Assembly (NCBI RefSeq): GCF_023053635.1
Contig: NC_086172.1
Coordinates: 24,457,501 to 24,521,500 of the forward strand
Reading direction: 5' to 3'
DNA: 64,000 nucleotides
Source: Elgaria multicarinata webbii
Lineage: Eukaryota; Chordata; Lepidosauria; Squamata; Anguidae
The notes beneath the pieces are model-generated. The model made no database searches and had not been told where the DNA came from. It was given only the letters and a program-made list of their open reading frames with translations. The translations under genes and the position numbers were made by a program. Shown in pieces: positions 11,801 through 23,399 of this stretch; positions within the stretch are counted from its first letter, which is position 1; each line of letters starts with the position of its first letter.

Positions 11801-14800
11801 TCTTGATGACATGCTACTGGCAGTTGTGCACCCCCAAATAATTTGCTCCTCAGTGATATTCATCTTATTAACCCATCTTGTCCTTCACCTCCAGCGCTAG
11901 GGTGACCATATGAAAAGGAAGACGGGCTCCTGTATCTTTAACAGTTGTATTGAAAAGGGAATTTCAGCAGGGGTCATTTGTATATATGGAGAACCTGGTG
12001 AAATTTCCTCTTTGTCACAACCGTTAAAGCTGCAGGTGCCCTGCCCTCTTTTAAATCTGGTCACTCTAGTATAGCTCCTGCAGCTTTAACTTTTGTGATG
12101 AAGAGGGAATTTCACCAGGTTCTCCATATATACAAATGACACCTGCTGAAATTCCCTTTTCTATGCAACTGTTAAAGATACAGGAGCCCTGTCCTCCTTT
12201 TCATAGGGTCACCCTATCCAGCACCAAAATGTCTTTTCCACCCTTGCTTCAATGTACTTACATCTAAGATTCGGAGGAGGTGTGCTGTCGTGGGGTCCTC
12301 CTCTAGTAAGGACTCCAGCATTGCTTCCAGGGCTGCAAAAGATCTCCTGTATGCTGCCTGAAAGTAAAGAGAAAGCCACACTGTGCTTCCTGGAGTCTTT
12401 GCCACAGTGCTGATGAGCTCAACATGAACTTACCTGGTCGCTGGCATCACTGCTGGCCACATCCACGTTGATGACAGCTTGCAGAGCCAAGCGAAGGAGG
12501 CTGGACTCCAGCTCCGGCGCAAGGGGAGGCCTGAATTTGCTGGCAGGGCGGAGGGGAAAGTATTAGAGGGAGGGGCGGCCATCCAGATTGACTCCATCAG
12601 AAAGTAACTGATGCCCGAACCGATAGCTTGCCTGGCACTTGCCCATTCCAAATCATGTTTCTTATGCCAATTACAAATTGTGATCAATAAGGAAATTTAC
12701 CACCAAACAAATCAAACATATACAATACCTAGATCATGCACAAGAGGTGAAGTCCTTCGGCAAAAGCATTAGCCTTATAGGCTTGCCTAAGTTGGGAAGT
12801 TTCCCTGGCAAATTTGCCTGTGTTAAACATAATAGGCTTAGCTGTGCTAGAGAGCTGATATTTGATTTTATCCCTCTCAGGATGATTGGCTACCAGCTCT
12901 AAACTTCCCTTTGCAAATCTCCTACATGGAGGCTCCACTTGGGCCTGGAGAAGCACAGACCTTCAGACTCTGAACACCAAGAGGTGCAGAGACGAGGACC
13001 GAGGGAGTCCCCACCAGGGGTGGAAGGGGAAGGAGGACGAGATCCTTGGGCACTGAGGTCAGGTCCCCCAAGGTAACACGAGGCAAACACCTGTACTTGG
13101 GCATACCGTGAGTGTACTGCCCACCCTGCTGCCCAGTGGATTCCCTGGCTGAGGTGGTCTAAGATGTGATGTTGGAAATCTTTAGGATTCTGCTTCCAGA
13201 TTTCAACATCTATGCCTTAATAGGACCAAATTGGGACATCATGTCTTTCATGACAACCATCAAGCTGTCCCAGGTTGTCACTGGCCCAACACAGGACTGG
13301 GGGACCTATTAAAATGGCCCACCAGTGAAGACTTATGGAATCCCAGCAATCCCTGAATGCATTGGGGCATTTTTCAGTAACTAGAGCTGGCGATTCTGTT
13401 GAGTCCCTTGTCGCGCTGTGGAATGGGGAAGTGCTACAGGCCACGGATCCAATCGCTCCTGAGTGCCCTTTTCTGCACTGTGGAGCTCAGAGGGCTCTCT
13501 GGTGTTTTGATAGCATTGAGGGCTGCTGAGACAGACTGTGGTTTTTTAATGGGTTGGTTGCTTTCTGGCTTCCTCTTGTGCCTCTACTATTTTGTTTGCT
13601 TTTCTGAAAATGTTCTGTTCCCTGCCTTTATCTGTCCCTTATAGATCTCCCCCTCCCTGACCCTTCTCCCCCCAAAAGACATACCTCAAATGATCGATTG
13701 CGGCCATGGCACTAGGGAGCACTGGCGACAGTGCAGAAGGCATCGGGAGATTTTCCATAACCACCTAGGAGAAACCAAGTGGGCAGAACAGAGCAAGTGA
13801 GGGCCAGCTCCCCATATGGACTCCAGTAGGGCTGCTCCAGCCCCAGTCCTACACTTCCATCCCAACCTGACCCTCTGACTGGTTTTGTCTGAGCCCTCGG
13901 GCACCTTGGAGCCCTCCGCATAACCCCCAGAACAGGAGTTACAATTCTATACTATCACGGGTAGAAGTAGTGATCCTATTCTAAATGGTTGCATAGTCTT
14001 TCTTTCTACGACCTCCCCAAAACCTCCCCCAAATTCGAACCCTGGGCTCTCCACCCACCGCCTCGCTGACACTTCCCCACTAGATTTCTGGTGCTGCCTC
14101 TCACTCACCACTATGGCCCGTGCCAATTCCCCCTTGGAGCATGGAAGCTCCAGTTGCTCCTGGTGGTTCTGATTAATAGCAGAACATAAAGTGGAGATGC
14201 TGTCGAGGAAGCGGATGTCCTCTTTGTCATCCCGATTGATCTGGAGGTAGGAAGAGAGTCAGGCTGTTAATCAGGGGCGTGGTTCATTCATATTCTTTTC
14301 TTCTCATCATAATTGCTCAATTGTGATTATTCAAGATTTTAATTTAAAGAGGAATTCTTTGGGCTGCACATAAAAAACTATTAATTAAAGCCCGCTTTTC
14401 TACAGGGAACAGGACCTGAGTCATTCTGGGCTGATTCATGGTCGCACGAGTGAATAAGAAGCAACCACCCAAAGGGGCAGAAGCCAGGAAGCGGAAGCTA
14501 CTTTAAAAGAAAGGAGGAGGAGAAGACTAAATGAAGACACAGCTGCTGAATGGGCGTTACTTCCAGAGTAAGCGTCCAGTAGTGGAGGCCCTTGTCCATG
14601 GGGATTTTTATGGGGAACATAGCGGTGGATTTAGTACCACTGGCTGAATTGCACAGTTTTAATGCAGCTTCCGCCTGACTGCTGAAAGGCAATGGCTGGG
14701 CAGCCCTAAAGGTCTCTTACATGTGAGGGGAATATCTCAGCGGAAGTGTTTGCTTGCTTGTTTTTGTTTTTACCTCCTCTCCATCACGCATACGCTCCAG

Positions 14801-16664
14801 GATGATGGTACACAGATCCTCAGCTTTGCATGAAGAGTACATGTCACTTTTTGTCAGTGATGCGGATTCTGGGGTGGGGGGGAGAGGGAACACACAGATC
14901 ATGTAGACATAAAGCTCCATCACACCAGGGGTTAACACTCTCCCTACCGTCACTTCTCCGCCCGTGTTTTTGTTCCTCAGTTACTTCCTCTTTTCAAAAG
15001 AGGAAGTACAGAACGAGCACGAGGCCCATGGAGTCTGCTGCTCTAATGGCGCTGCTTCTCCTGCACGCAGCAGGAGAGACAGCAGCAATTCCGAGTTTTA
15101 AAAAACATCAGAATAAGTGAGGTTTTTTTTGTCACGCATAGGGTGACCATATGAAAAGGAGGACAGGGCTCCTGGATCTTTAACAGTTGCATAGAAAAGG
15201 GAATTTCAGCAGGTATCGTTTGTATATATGGAGAACCTGGGGAAATTCCCGCTTCATCACAGCTGTTAAAGCTGCAGGAGCTATACTAGAGTGACCAGAT
15301 TTAAAAGAGGGCAGGGCACCTGCACCTTTAACTGTTGTGATGAAGAGGAAATTTCTACCAGGTTCTCCAGATATACGAATGACACCTGCTGAAATTTCCT
15401 TTTCAATACAACTGTTAAAGTTACAGGAGCCCTGTCCTCCTTTTCATATGGTCACCCTAGTCACGCAAGGAAGGCCAGAAGGGGCAGACGACGTCATGTG
15501 AGGGACCTGAGCAAACTCCATGAGTGCCCAGTAACGAGCTTGTCGGATGGAGCTCATAGTCATATCCCCTTCCTTCACCAAAGGCAGAGCCAGATCCTTC
15601 TCAAGGAAGCCCACCTTACCTTACTAACCTATAGTGCCTTTGTTTGAGGCCCTTGGGGGGTGGTTTCAGGAGTGGGGCAGCGATATGAGTGGACACCTTC
15701 ATTCCTGCCCTCCCTGGCTTGCCCTTCCTATTCTTTTTATCTCTAGTGGAGTTGGGGGGGAGCAGTTCTATTTCCTTTCCTCTCTTACTCATAGATCCCT
15801 GGAGGAATCCTCTCCGTTTCCCTCCACCCAACCTGTCTCTCCAAAATCCCATGTTACCCAAACTTCCCATGCCCCAACCTTTCTCAGTTATAGGTGCAAT
15901 GGATCAAAGACTATTCAGAAACGGCAACTAGCGTGGAATAAGGGTGACCATATGGAAAGGAGGACAGGGCTCCTGTCTCTTTAACAATTGTATAGAAAAG
16001 GGCATTTCATCAGGTGTCCTTTGTATGTATGCAGCACCTGGTGAAATTCCCTCTTCATCACTACAGTTAAAGCTGCAGGAGCCCTGCCCTCTTTTGTATC
16101 TGGTCACTCTAGCTATACTAGAGATCACTATACGATTGCTTTCTGGTAAGTCCTTTGTCGACCATATTACACTAGTCCTGTATCAGCTGCAGTGGTTGCC
16201 CCTCTGTTTCCAGGCACAACTGAAGGCGCTGGTGCTAACTGTCATGTACTAAATGGCGTGGGATTGGGATAGCTGAAGGACCACCTCCTCCCATATGAAT
16301 CTGCTAGGTGGGTGGGCACAGAGTTCTCTCTGCGTGGAGAGAAGCAAAATGGTCCAGATGATGCCAGGGGTGGGGCTTAGGGGTGGGGTGGGGCGGGGCT
16401 TCAGCTGTTCCACCCCCCCCCCCGATATCATCCAGCTGTCCAGATTGACACTGGTGGACAAGCTGATCACCAGGACCGATCCTGCACCCCTCCACTGCTT
16501 CAGACATGATCTCCCACCCCTCTCTTCCAGCCCCACTGCCATCAGCATTCTTTAAGCTCATAGGCTTTTGACACGCACTTTCCCAGGATGTGGAGTGCTT
16601 CCGTTTCATGATGGCAGCCTATCTATTCCCTTCCAGCTCCCCTGGTTTTCCATTTAAACCCAAC

Positions 16665-16708
<44 letters not shown>

Positions 16709-17280
16709 GTGTCCCCTCCCACTTTTCAGGTTTTCCGTCAATACTTTTTACTTCTTCAACCCTTGCAATTTCCCCCAAGCCCATGTCATGTCATTTTACT
16801 TATTATTTATTGCATTTTTATTCCGCTGAATAGCCGAAGTTGACTATCTTGGCTGGATACACAGCGGTGCTGCACTCTCCTGATGAGCTTCCCCCTCCCC
16901 TCCCAAGTCCCGGGCTTCTCCTCACCTGCACTCAGGCATCTCTGTGACTTGTGGCCTTTGTCTTGTGCAGATGCATCTCCCTGGGCCACGATGTTGGGGG
17001 CTCCAGGGCATTGTCCCCCATTGTCCAGCAAGATGGATTTTTGCCACGGACAAATGGGGAACCATCTGGCCTTTGGGCTCAGCCCACCATCCTTCTGCAG
17101 GGGCCTGATCGTGTTCTTCCTCAGGAAAGAGGGGAACTGCCAGCCCCTGCGATTTCCAGAGGACGTGGCTGCAGCGGCTCCCGGTTCTTCGCCGCTTCCT
17201 TTTTTTGGGTCCACCTTAGATTGGTGGGAGTGAAATAAGCGCTGCAGCTTGGACAGCCTGGAAGAGAGTGAGGAGAACAT
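8891..17280 (-). CDS. Maestro-type HEAT-repeat protein (MROH family), 11 exons, 3' end not found
   Basis: Eleven minus-strand exons with AG/GT borders and matching phases: 16926-17280 (ATG at 17278-17280), 14774-14868, 14109-14240, 13685-13764, 12434-12530, 12262-12357, 11641-11745, 11245-11380, 10083-10177, 9537-9689 and 8891-8987. They encode about 480 residues. Exon 1 is basic and disordered-looking. Later exons are helical and match MROH proteins, for example KERARAIRNSASVLRFATRM, then SRQAREGVxRLYxL-type IIGRQAREGVFRLYEL, then VFGKIFTEEQRRSFLNVAL and VCEAGLLLVYSLLG. MROH proteins are built of HEAT-like helical repeats and their molecular role is poorly known. The final exon and stop are not identified; the gene may end below 8.9 kb or be interrupted by the retroelement region. 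All visible exons are intact. Which MROH paralogue it is cannot be decided. The ATG in exon 1 is the first in frame but is not independently supported. Confidence 0.85.
9717..9827. mobile_element. Palindromic MITE (family D, CAGAAGRCACCTTAAACC)
   Basis: A near-perfect ~110-bp palindrome in an intron of the MROH gene. The left arm ggccctgttcagaaggcacc mirrors the right arm ending gtcttctgaacagggcc, with the fold at about 9770. The same family occurs at 32175, 59731 and 63899. Confidence 0.75.
10232..10368. mobile_element. Short hAT-like MITE (family F), diverged
   Basis: Contains ccctccagatgttttggg and an inverted second half (ggagttgaaatccagcatcctctgg). Same family as copies at 31126, 39963, 41453, 43335 and 50634. 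Lies in the MROH intron between exons 8 and 9. Confidence 0.6.
10437..10493 (-). repeat. (TTAA)n run plus LINE 3' hairpin remnant
   Basis: About six TTAA units followed by taccgcccaatag..gctctctgg, the reverse complement of the L2/CR1-like LINE 3' hairpin found elsewhere in the window. Confidence 0.6.
10670..10935. repeat. Unclassified dispersed repeat
   Basis: Starts near aggcagagtaaaggtggc and ends near caaatgtcttggtccggccctc. This resembles the ends of a GGGCCGG-type interspersed element; the window's first 800 bp has similar edges. Class uncertain. Confidence 0.3.
11015..11155 (+). mobile_element. L2/CR1-like LINE 3' end
   Basis: Carries the shared 3' terminus: tttgtatttgtgtttttaacctg, the hairpin ccgcccagagagcttcggc..gggcgg near 11093-11120, and a (TAAA)n tail. 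Inserted in an MROH intron. Confidence 0.85.
11898..12216. mobile_element. Palindromic MITE (family A, TAGGGTGACCATATG)
   Basis: A 319-bp two-armed palindrome starting TAGGGTGACC and ending GGTCACCCTA, with the centre near 12065. Flanked by TCCAGCGC (11890-11897) and TCCAGCAC (12217-12224), an 8-bp duplication with one difference, consistent with hAT insertion. In the MROH intron between exons 6 and 7. Confidence 0.85.
13100..13520 (+). mobile_element. LINE fragment, endonuclease region
   Basis: The plus-strand translation near 13195-13290 reads DFNIYALIGPNWDIMSFMTT then LSQVVTGPTQDWG. This matches the GDFN..LSQ.V.GPTH region of L2/CR1-type endonucleases. Frames are interrupted. Lies in an MROH intron. 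Confidence 0.6.
15139..15459. mobile_element. Palindromic MITE (family A), perfect 8-bp target duplication
   Basis: A 321-bp palindrome with TAGGGTGACC/GGTCACCCTA ends. Flanks are identical: GTCACGCA at 15131-15138 and 15460-15467. This is the best-preserved copy of the family in the window. In the first MROH introns. Confidence 0.9.
15941..16112. mobile_element. Half-length copy of MITE family A
   Basis: Begins agggtgaccatatgg and runs through the left arm to ggtcactctag. The second arm is missing, so either one arm was lost or a single-arm form inserted. Confidence 0.75.
16130..16330 (+). mobile_element. L2/CR1-like LINE ORF2 fragment
   Basis: Translation includes DHITLVLYQLQWLPL and FQAQLKALVLT, matching DHITPVLLQLHWLPV..RAQFKVLVLT of the better copy at 17420-18275. 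Diverged and interrupted. Confidence 0.7.
16667..16706. repeat. (GT)20 microsatellite
   Basis: About 40 bp of uninterrupted GT dinucleotides. Confidence 0.95.
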
Positions 17281-17419
17281 GAGGAACGGGGCTTGCAGAG
17301 GCCTCCTGATCTGCAGGACTAAACTGAGTTTGGGGCTTACTGTGGCTGATGCTATATTGGATTGTGGGATTTTGCTGTGGCTTAATTCTCATTAAAGCAG
17401 AGCTGCCCTTTGGGTTGGG

Positions 17420-18275
17420 AGGATTTATTATTTGTTTATTTATTTTATTTATTACATTTTTATACCGCCCAATAGCCGAAGCTCTCTGGGCGGTTCACAA
17501 AAATTAAAACCACAGTAAAACACCCAACAGGTTAAAACACAATTACGAAATACAGTATAAAAAGCGCAACCAGGATAAAACCACACAGCAAAGTTGATAT
17601 AAGATACAGAGTTAAAACAGTAAAATTTAAATTTAAGTTAAAATTAAGTGTTAAAATACTGAGTGAATAAAAAGGTCTTCAGCTGGCGACGAAAGCAGTA
17701 CAGTGTAGGCGCCAGGCGGACCTCTCTGGGGAGCTCGTTCCACAACCGGGGTGCCACAGCGGAGAAAGCCCTCCTCCTAGTAGCCACCTGCCTCACTTCC
17801 TTTGGCAGGGGCTCACGGAGAAGGGCCCCTGTAGATGATCTTAAGGTCCGGGTAGGTACATATGGGAGGAGGCGTTCCTTCAGATAACCTGGCCTCAAAC
17901 CATTTAGGGCTTTAAATGTCAATACCAGCACTTTGAATTGGGCCCGGACCTGGACTGGCAGCCAATGAAGTTGTAAAAGGACTGGCGTAATGTGATCTCG
18001 CCAGCCAGTCCCTGTTAATAACCTTGCTGCCCTATTTTGTACCAGCTGAAGCTTCCGGACTGTTTTCAAAGGCAGCCCCACATATAACGCATTGCAGTAA
18101 TCCAAGCGAGAGGTTATCAGAGCATGGATAACTGTAGCTAGGCTATCTCTGTCCAGATAAGGGCGTAGTTGGTATATCAACCTAAGCTGATAAAAGGTGC
18201 TCTTTGCCACTGAGTTCACCTGTGCCTCAAGTGACAGTTCTGGATCCAAGAGCACCCCCAAACTACTGATGGGAA
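17420..18275 (-). mobile_element. L2/CR1-like LINE, 3' part of ORF2 and 3' end
   Basis: An open frame of about 205 codons (18261-17647) encodes the C-terminal part of a non-LTR reverse transcriptase: SRLDYCNALYVGLPLKTVR, LQLVQNRAARLLTG, LHWLPVQVRAQFKVL, RLWNELP. Downstream lies the 3' hairpin (17464-17493, on the minus strand) and a (TTTA)n run that is the reverse complement of the poly(TAAA) tail. Truncated at the 5' side, as is usual for LINEs. It is the least decayed LINE piece in the window. Confidence 0.9.
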
Positions 18276-20395
18276 AAATACAGATTTTTCTTTAGATTTC
18301 ATAACACACACACACACACCACTTCCCAGAATTGTTACCAAAAATCCAAACAAATCTGGGTTTTTCCTGTCATATGGCCACCCTAGAATGGGACAGCACC
18401 CTCTAATGGTTCGTTTGCAGCGCAGCTTCACCTGCACATGGCAGGAAATGCTGACAAATCCCAACTTATTTTAGAAGAGTCGGGTTATTTGAGGCTTATT
18501 TTTTAATGTAAAGACTGGGAAAAGGAGACTTACAGGTGGCTCACGGCAGCGTCAACATGAGCCACGAACATCCGTGAGCAGCCAGTCATGAGGGTGCTAT
18601 AAATCATTCAAATACAGGAGCCCAGTGACTTGATGTCAAATTACTTTGATTGACTTGTACCCTACCCTGAGATGTTTTACATAGGGAGGAGGGTGGTCAG
18701 AAACATTCAAAGAATAAATTGCTGATCTTCCCCATCCCTTCTCAATGATATGGGCGGGGTAGGGGGGAGGTATGTGAGTTTTTCTCTGAGTATCTGGATC
18801 TTTTATAGAAAATCCCACCAGAAGAAGGAACCCACTAGGGAGCATGGTGAACAATGATCAGACAAGAATGCAGAAGCTGCTAAGAAATTCCACTTACATG
18901 TCTCACTCTCTCTCTCTCTCTGTGTTAAGATATCGGAAACCGATGATCTAACCAACTGTGGTCTGAAAGCATTCAGCCTCTTCCCACACTGAGCAACTCT
19001 GCCCTCCTGGCTCATGAAGAAGTGGAGGACATGTCACAATTACCTTAGCAACGTCGTAACCATGGGCATTATTGCTGTTCAGTGGCACTAGTCTTGGCTT
19101 GGCCTTTCATCCATGTTGAGCCTTTCACTCTTACACATGTGTTTGCTTCTCATTCAAGCTAGATTTGCACATGTGCTTCCTTGGAATAGTCTACTTCAGA
19201 AATCAACATTCTAATTTAACCCAAAGACCCCTATCATTTAATTTTCATAACGCTAATGTATAACGTGAATATGGGTGTTGGAATTTTTCTTAAGGCCAAC
19301 ACAAGGGCTACAGCTGTGTGTGTTTCGTGATATAGAATTGGAAAGTGTACTTTTGGACCTATGGGGTGCAGGCCAGGCAGAGTTGTTTTGACAGTGGAAC
19401 TGCAGTGCAACCCAAGGCATGCTGTTTTTTACTGGTCAAAAGAAAAAAGAGTTGTTTTTGGTTGTTTTAGACGCCTCAGAAAAGAACAATTGTGTGAAGG
19501 TGAAGGTGTAAACCTTTTGATAAAAGACTATTTGAATAATTTTATGTGAAGCTGTGCTCTCCTAGCCCCCTTCAAAACTATTATTTTTAAGGAAAATCTT
19601 GAAAAATGTTAGGACCGTCTTCTTTATCTGCCTTTCTGGCCTCTAGCCTTGCTCTTCCGCCTCCCTCTTTAGCTCTCTTTTGACTAGCTAGGCCTCCATG
19701 GCAGCCATTTTGTGACTAGCCACATCTAGTTTTGTGGTGGTGCCCAGAGCAGTTTCTCACATTCCCAAATGTGCCCACAGGTCCAAAACATTTTGGGTCC
19801 ATGTTCTAATCAGTGTGATGTTGTTGTGGTCCTTTACATTAAAAGTCTTCAATTTCATATATGCTAAGTAAGAAATCATGAGGCATTTTCATGTAAACAC
19901 ATATAGGATTACCCCAACTCTGTATACATTTTGTGTAGAATATCAGAATTAATGTTTCATTGCAAACTACATTGCTACTTCCATTAAGTTCCAATCTCTG
20001 TAATTGCTCTTGTGTTTCTATAAATTAAGTCTGCTTCATATATGTTAATTAAGAAATCATAAGGTTTTTTGATAATACAAATACAAACAAATGTTGTTGT
20101 TTTAAAACGAGACCCACATGCACACCTGACCTTTCACAATCCCTGGCTGTGGGTTTATTTTGTACATAGGGATGCACAATCAGTCTGCCTAGGGTAGTCA
20201 CTTACACCTTGCCAAAAAAATGCATCACAAAGAAAAGCAAATGAAACAGGACGCAGGTTTGCATGCCATTTGCGTATGCTAATTTGCATCTATAGATGCC
20301 AATGCATACATCATTACGATAATTTAAATAGAAATACAAATTATATCTCACCATAGTTGTTAAGAGAGTGTGAACAAGAGCACTGTGTGAACATA
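18276..20395. other. No gene seen; mixed unique and repeat DNA
   Basis: Includes a (CA)n stretch near 18303-18320, a gtcatatggccaccctag end at about 18370-18386 that resembles the MITE family A terminus, and a (CT)n run near 18903. Near 19850 and 20035 there are two related blocks (ttcatatatg..taagaaatcat) about 180 bp apart. Nothing coding is supported. Confidence 0.5.
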
Positions 20396-20600
20396 GGACC
20401 ATAGGAAGCTCCCTTATGCTGAGTCAGACCCTTGGTCCACCTAGCCCAGTACTGTCGACACTGACTGGCAGCAATGGTTCTCCAGGGTTTCAGGCAGAAT
20501 CCTTTCCTAGCCCTACCTGGAGATGCCGGGGATTGAACTTGGGACCTTCTCATGCAAAAGCAGGTGCTCTACCCCTGAGCTATGGACCTTCCCTGTGCCT
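20396..20600 (-). repeat. tRNA-derived SINE
   Basis: Read on the minus strand it begins with a tRNA-like head: tagctcaggggtagagcacc (A box region) and ggttcaatccc-like caagttcaatcccc (B box) within 20530-20590. The non-tRNA body follows, containing ctgactcagcataaggg in reverse. This is a well-known type in squamate genomes. It is not a functional tRNA. Confidence 0.85.
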
Positions 20601-21227
20601 CCTCAAGGGTAACTTCAAGGCCCTGACTCTCCCATTTTAGAGTTCTTTATCTCTCAGACTTGGACTGGGCAGTCTTTCCAAAAGAGGACACCTTCAAATC
20701 GAAGACAGTCTTCTGACATCCTTTCTTCTGGAGGACATGTTAAATTTGTAAGTTAACTTAGTTATTTGTAAGGTGATTTTTCTCTTTTACAGGAAAGAAA
20801 ATTGGCCAACGATGACCCACCTCCTCTTATTGCAACTTCACCCTTTCGTTAGCAGTATTTCCAGGCCCACTGGCAAATCTTTTCTTCATATTTACAGGCT
20901 CGGGTCTATTGTAAATTGCTTTTAGTTACCCAACCCATTAACTATGGCAAAACATACAGTGGTGTGGCTTATTATGTCTGAATGGGATGCCTGGTTGTTT
21001 GACTGAACGAATGCATGTGCATGTTTGTAGTGGGGGTGGCTGTAGTTTTCTGTGAGTTGGGGGGATGATTTGGAGGTGATGTTCCTCTTAAATAATGCAT
21101 TTTAGACTCATAGACCTTTCTTTCCAATTTGTTTGCTATAATTGGCATGACGTATATTTTGTAACAGTGGCTGACAATTGTTCATCCTTCTTAAAGAAAC
21201 TTAAAAAAATTAACAGGGTTTGCTATT

Positions 21228-21262
21228 ATCATCATCATCATCATCATCATCATCTCTCTCTC
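21228..21262. repeat. (ATC)n and (CT)n microsatellite
   Basis: About nine ATC units followed by a short CT run. Confidence 0.9.
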
Positions 21263-21274
21263 TCTTGCTTGTGG

Positions 21275-21700
21275 TGGTTTTTCTAGATGAACATGATGGG
21301 CTTTGCCAAGTCATGTTGTCTTTTACTGATTCAGAAATGTCCTGACTATTGAACATTTAAGTATGACTGCTTTCTAGATGTTGGTGTGCATGTATTTTGG
21401 TAGGCCTAACATCATTGTAAAAAAAACAATGATGTCATGCTGGTGACTGATGTGACTAACAAATAATTGTAAGTTTTTCCTGTTGCCATAGTTCTTTAAC
21501 TTCCATAGCCAGTGGTGTATATTTCTCTCTCTTTTCCTCTTCCTTTTCTGCAACATTTTTGTCATTAGGTATTGCAATTTCAATGTAGGTGTGTTTTTCT
21601 CGGTTGTTTTTGACTGTTATGTCTGGTTGAAGTTGAAACAAGCTAAGACACACTTTAATCCATTTTGTTCCATGGCTCACGTTTGCAGGCTAATCGTAGT
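21275..21700 (-). mobile_element. LINE ORF C-terminal fragment, R4/Dong-like
   Basis: The minus-strand translation includes EIAIPNDKNVAEKEEEKREK and PLAMEVKELWQQE, then LGLPKYMHTNI in another frame. This pattern matches the C-terminal region of R4/Dong-type LINEs (conserved EKYxxLAxEvxxxW). A second copy lies at 54930-55215 in the opposite orientation and shares the 3' flank cagcatgacttggcaaagcc. Confidence 0.65.
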
Positions 21701-21837
21701 TTATACTCTTTCTGAATGCTTGGTTGTTGGGTTGTTGCATACTTGTCAACTGCTTCATTTGTTCAGTGGTAGCAGTATGCAATAAGGTGATGGGGAAACA
21801 GTGTTAAATGTTAGGAAAGGTTAGACTATGGTAGAGA

Positions 21838-22121
21838 AAAGCCAGGAGCCACACTACTGCTTTATAGCAGTATTGAAGTGCACTGGCAACTGTTGGGGCC
21901 CATGACACATACCATATACTGCTTTCATACCACTTTCATAGTGTTATATCCTGCTTGGTGTAGATGTGTCATGGGTCCCAACAGTTGTCAGTGCACTTCA
22001 GTACCACTATAAAGCAGTAGTGTAGCTCCTGCAGTGCAGTTCAATCAATCTATAAAGTAATAGTGTGGCTCCTGTCTTTTATATACCGCTTTCATAGTGG
22101 AATACCCTGCTTGGTGTAGCT
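21838..22121. mobile_element. Palindromic MITE (family B, TACACCAAGCAGGATAT), left end missing
   Basis: Contains the repeated blocks gccacactactgctttata, actgttggggcccatgacac and ccgctttcatagtggaata..cctgcttggtgtag. Same family as 35002, 50042 and 51715. Confidence 0.8.
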
Positions 22122-22127
22122 GAGCAC

Positions 22128-23125
22128 ACAGTATAGCAAAAGCTTCAACGTACAGCAAAAGCTACAAAAGTAGGAATGAGTGAAGTTAATTTCAGATACA
22201 TTGAATGTCTCACTTATACTTTATTCCAGTGATTTTAAAATTAAGATGTTACGTAGAACAGGTTTGTCTTAATTGTGTGCTGTGAAATCAGACCTGTGAC
22301 CAAGGCCATGTTTGGGTGGGCACGCCCCTTTGGGGGCTGGACATGTTGGTGGGCACCCCCTCATAGGGTGGCCATGTTGTCCTCCTTTTTGGTTTCCAAA
22401 ATATGGTCACCCTACCCCCAACACACTGTTCATAAGGGACACAGGTCCCGTCTCTTCTGGCAATGCACACAGAGGTCCAATGCATGCCAGTGCGCCCACC
22501 CACCACCACCACACCATGTGCCATGACGTGAACTGCACCTCTTATTGCTGGGACCTGGGATCAGACATACAGTAGTGGATGAGGGAGAGCCTAGATTGGC
22601 TTGCAGTGCCTTCAGCCTGCCAGGACTGGGCTGATGCAATGTCCCAGCATTTCAATATCTACAGTCAGGGCATCATGGGGTAAGAAAGTTGATCTGAGGG
22701 TGTGAGAAGAAGAGCCAGACTGTCTGAAAGCTGATTTAGCCTCTTTCCAGAATGTGGCTTTGGCAAGGTTGCCCCTGATGAAGCAGCTCTTGCTTCTGAA
22801 ATGGATTCGATTCAATAAACAATGTTTGTCATGGCCTAGGGTGACCATATTTTGGAAACCAAAAAGGACAACATGGTCGGCCCCCAAGGGGGCGTGTCCA
22901 GCACCAAGGGGGCGTGCCCACCCAAACATAGCCTTGGTTACATGTCTGATTTTACAGCACACATTTAAGACAAATCTGTTCTACATAGCATCTTAATGTT
23001 AAAATCACTGAAATAAAGAACAAGTGAGAGATTCAATGTATCTGAAATTAACTTCACTCACTCCTACTTTTGTAGGTTTTGCTGTACTTTGAAGCTTTTG
23101 CTGTGCTTTGTGTGATACAGTCCCC
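22128..23125. repeat. Long inverted repeat, ~290-bp arms, ~425-bp spacer
   Basis: The segment at about 22128-22413 is the reverse complement of about 22838-23125, with moderate divergence. The inner ends of the arms read ggtcaccctac (22413) and tagggtgaccatatttt (22838). The arms share phrases such as agtgaagttaatttcagata and tgggtgggcacgccc. The simplest reading is two copies of one interspersed element in head-to-head orientation. The spacer holds another repeat-like sequence. Confidence 0.85.
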
Positions 23126-23399
23126 CCTTCCCTCGAATATCTTTTCTGACTGTAACTTCTCATTGCAAGCTGCTGTTGTTGTTAACAGGGTTTGCTACTG
23201 GCCGGCTGGATGGCTGGCTTTTTTTAATTTCAGTTTTTTAAAAAAGCTTGTGTATAATTGTCACAAGTTTCTCTACTCTAACATTAGGGTGGGTATTGTG
23301 GCAGTTTACCTAAAGACTGGAGATCCCCTTAATGCCAAGGGCTGAAACTGCTCAATATGCAAAACCCCAAAGAGGAGGTTTGACAACCTGAGTTTGAAG

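Noticed and set aside
20530-20600. tRNA gene-like A and B boxes
   Set aside because: They are the head of a SINE with its non-tRNA body attached; no complete cloverleaf.
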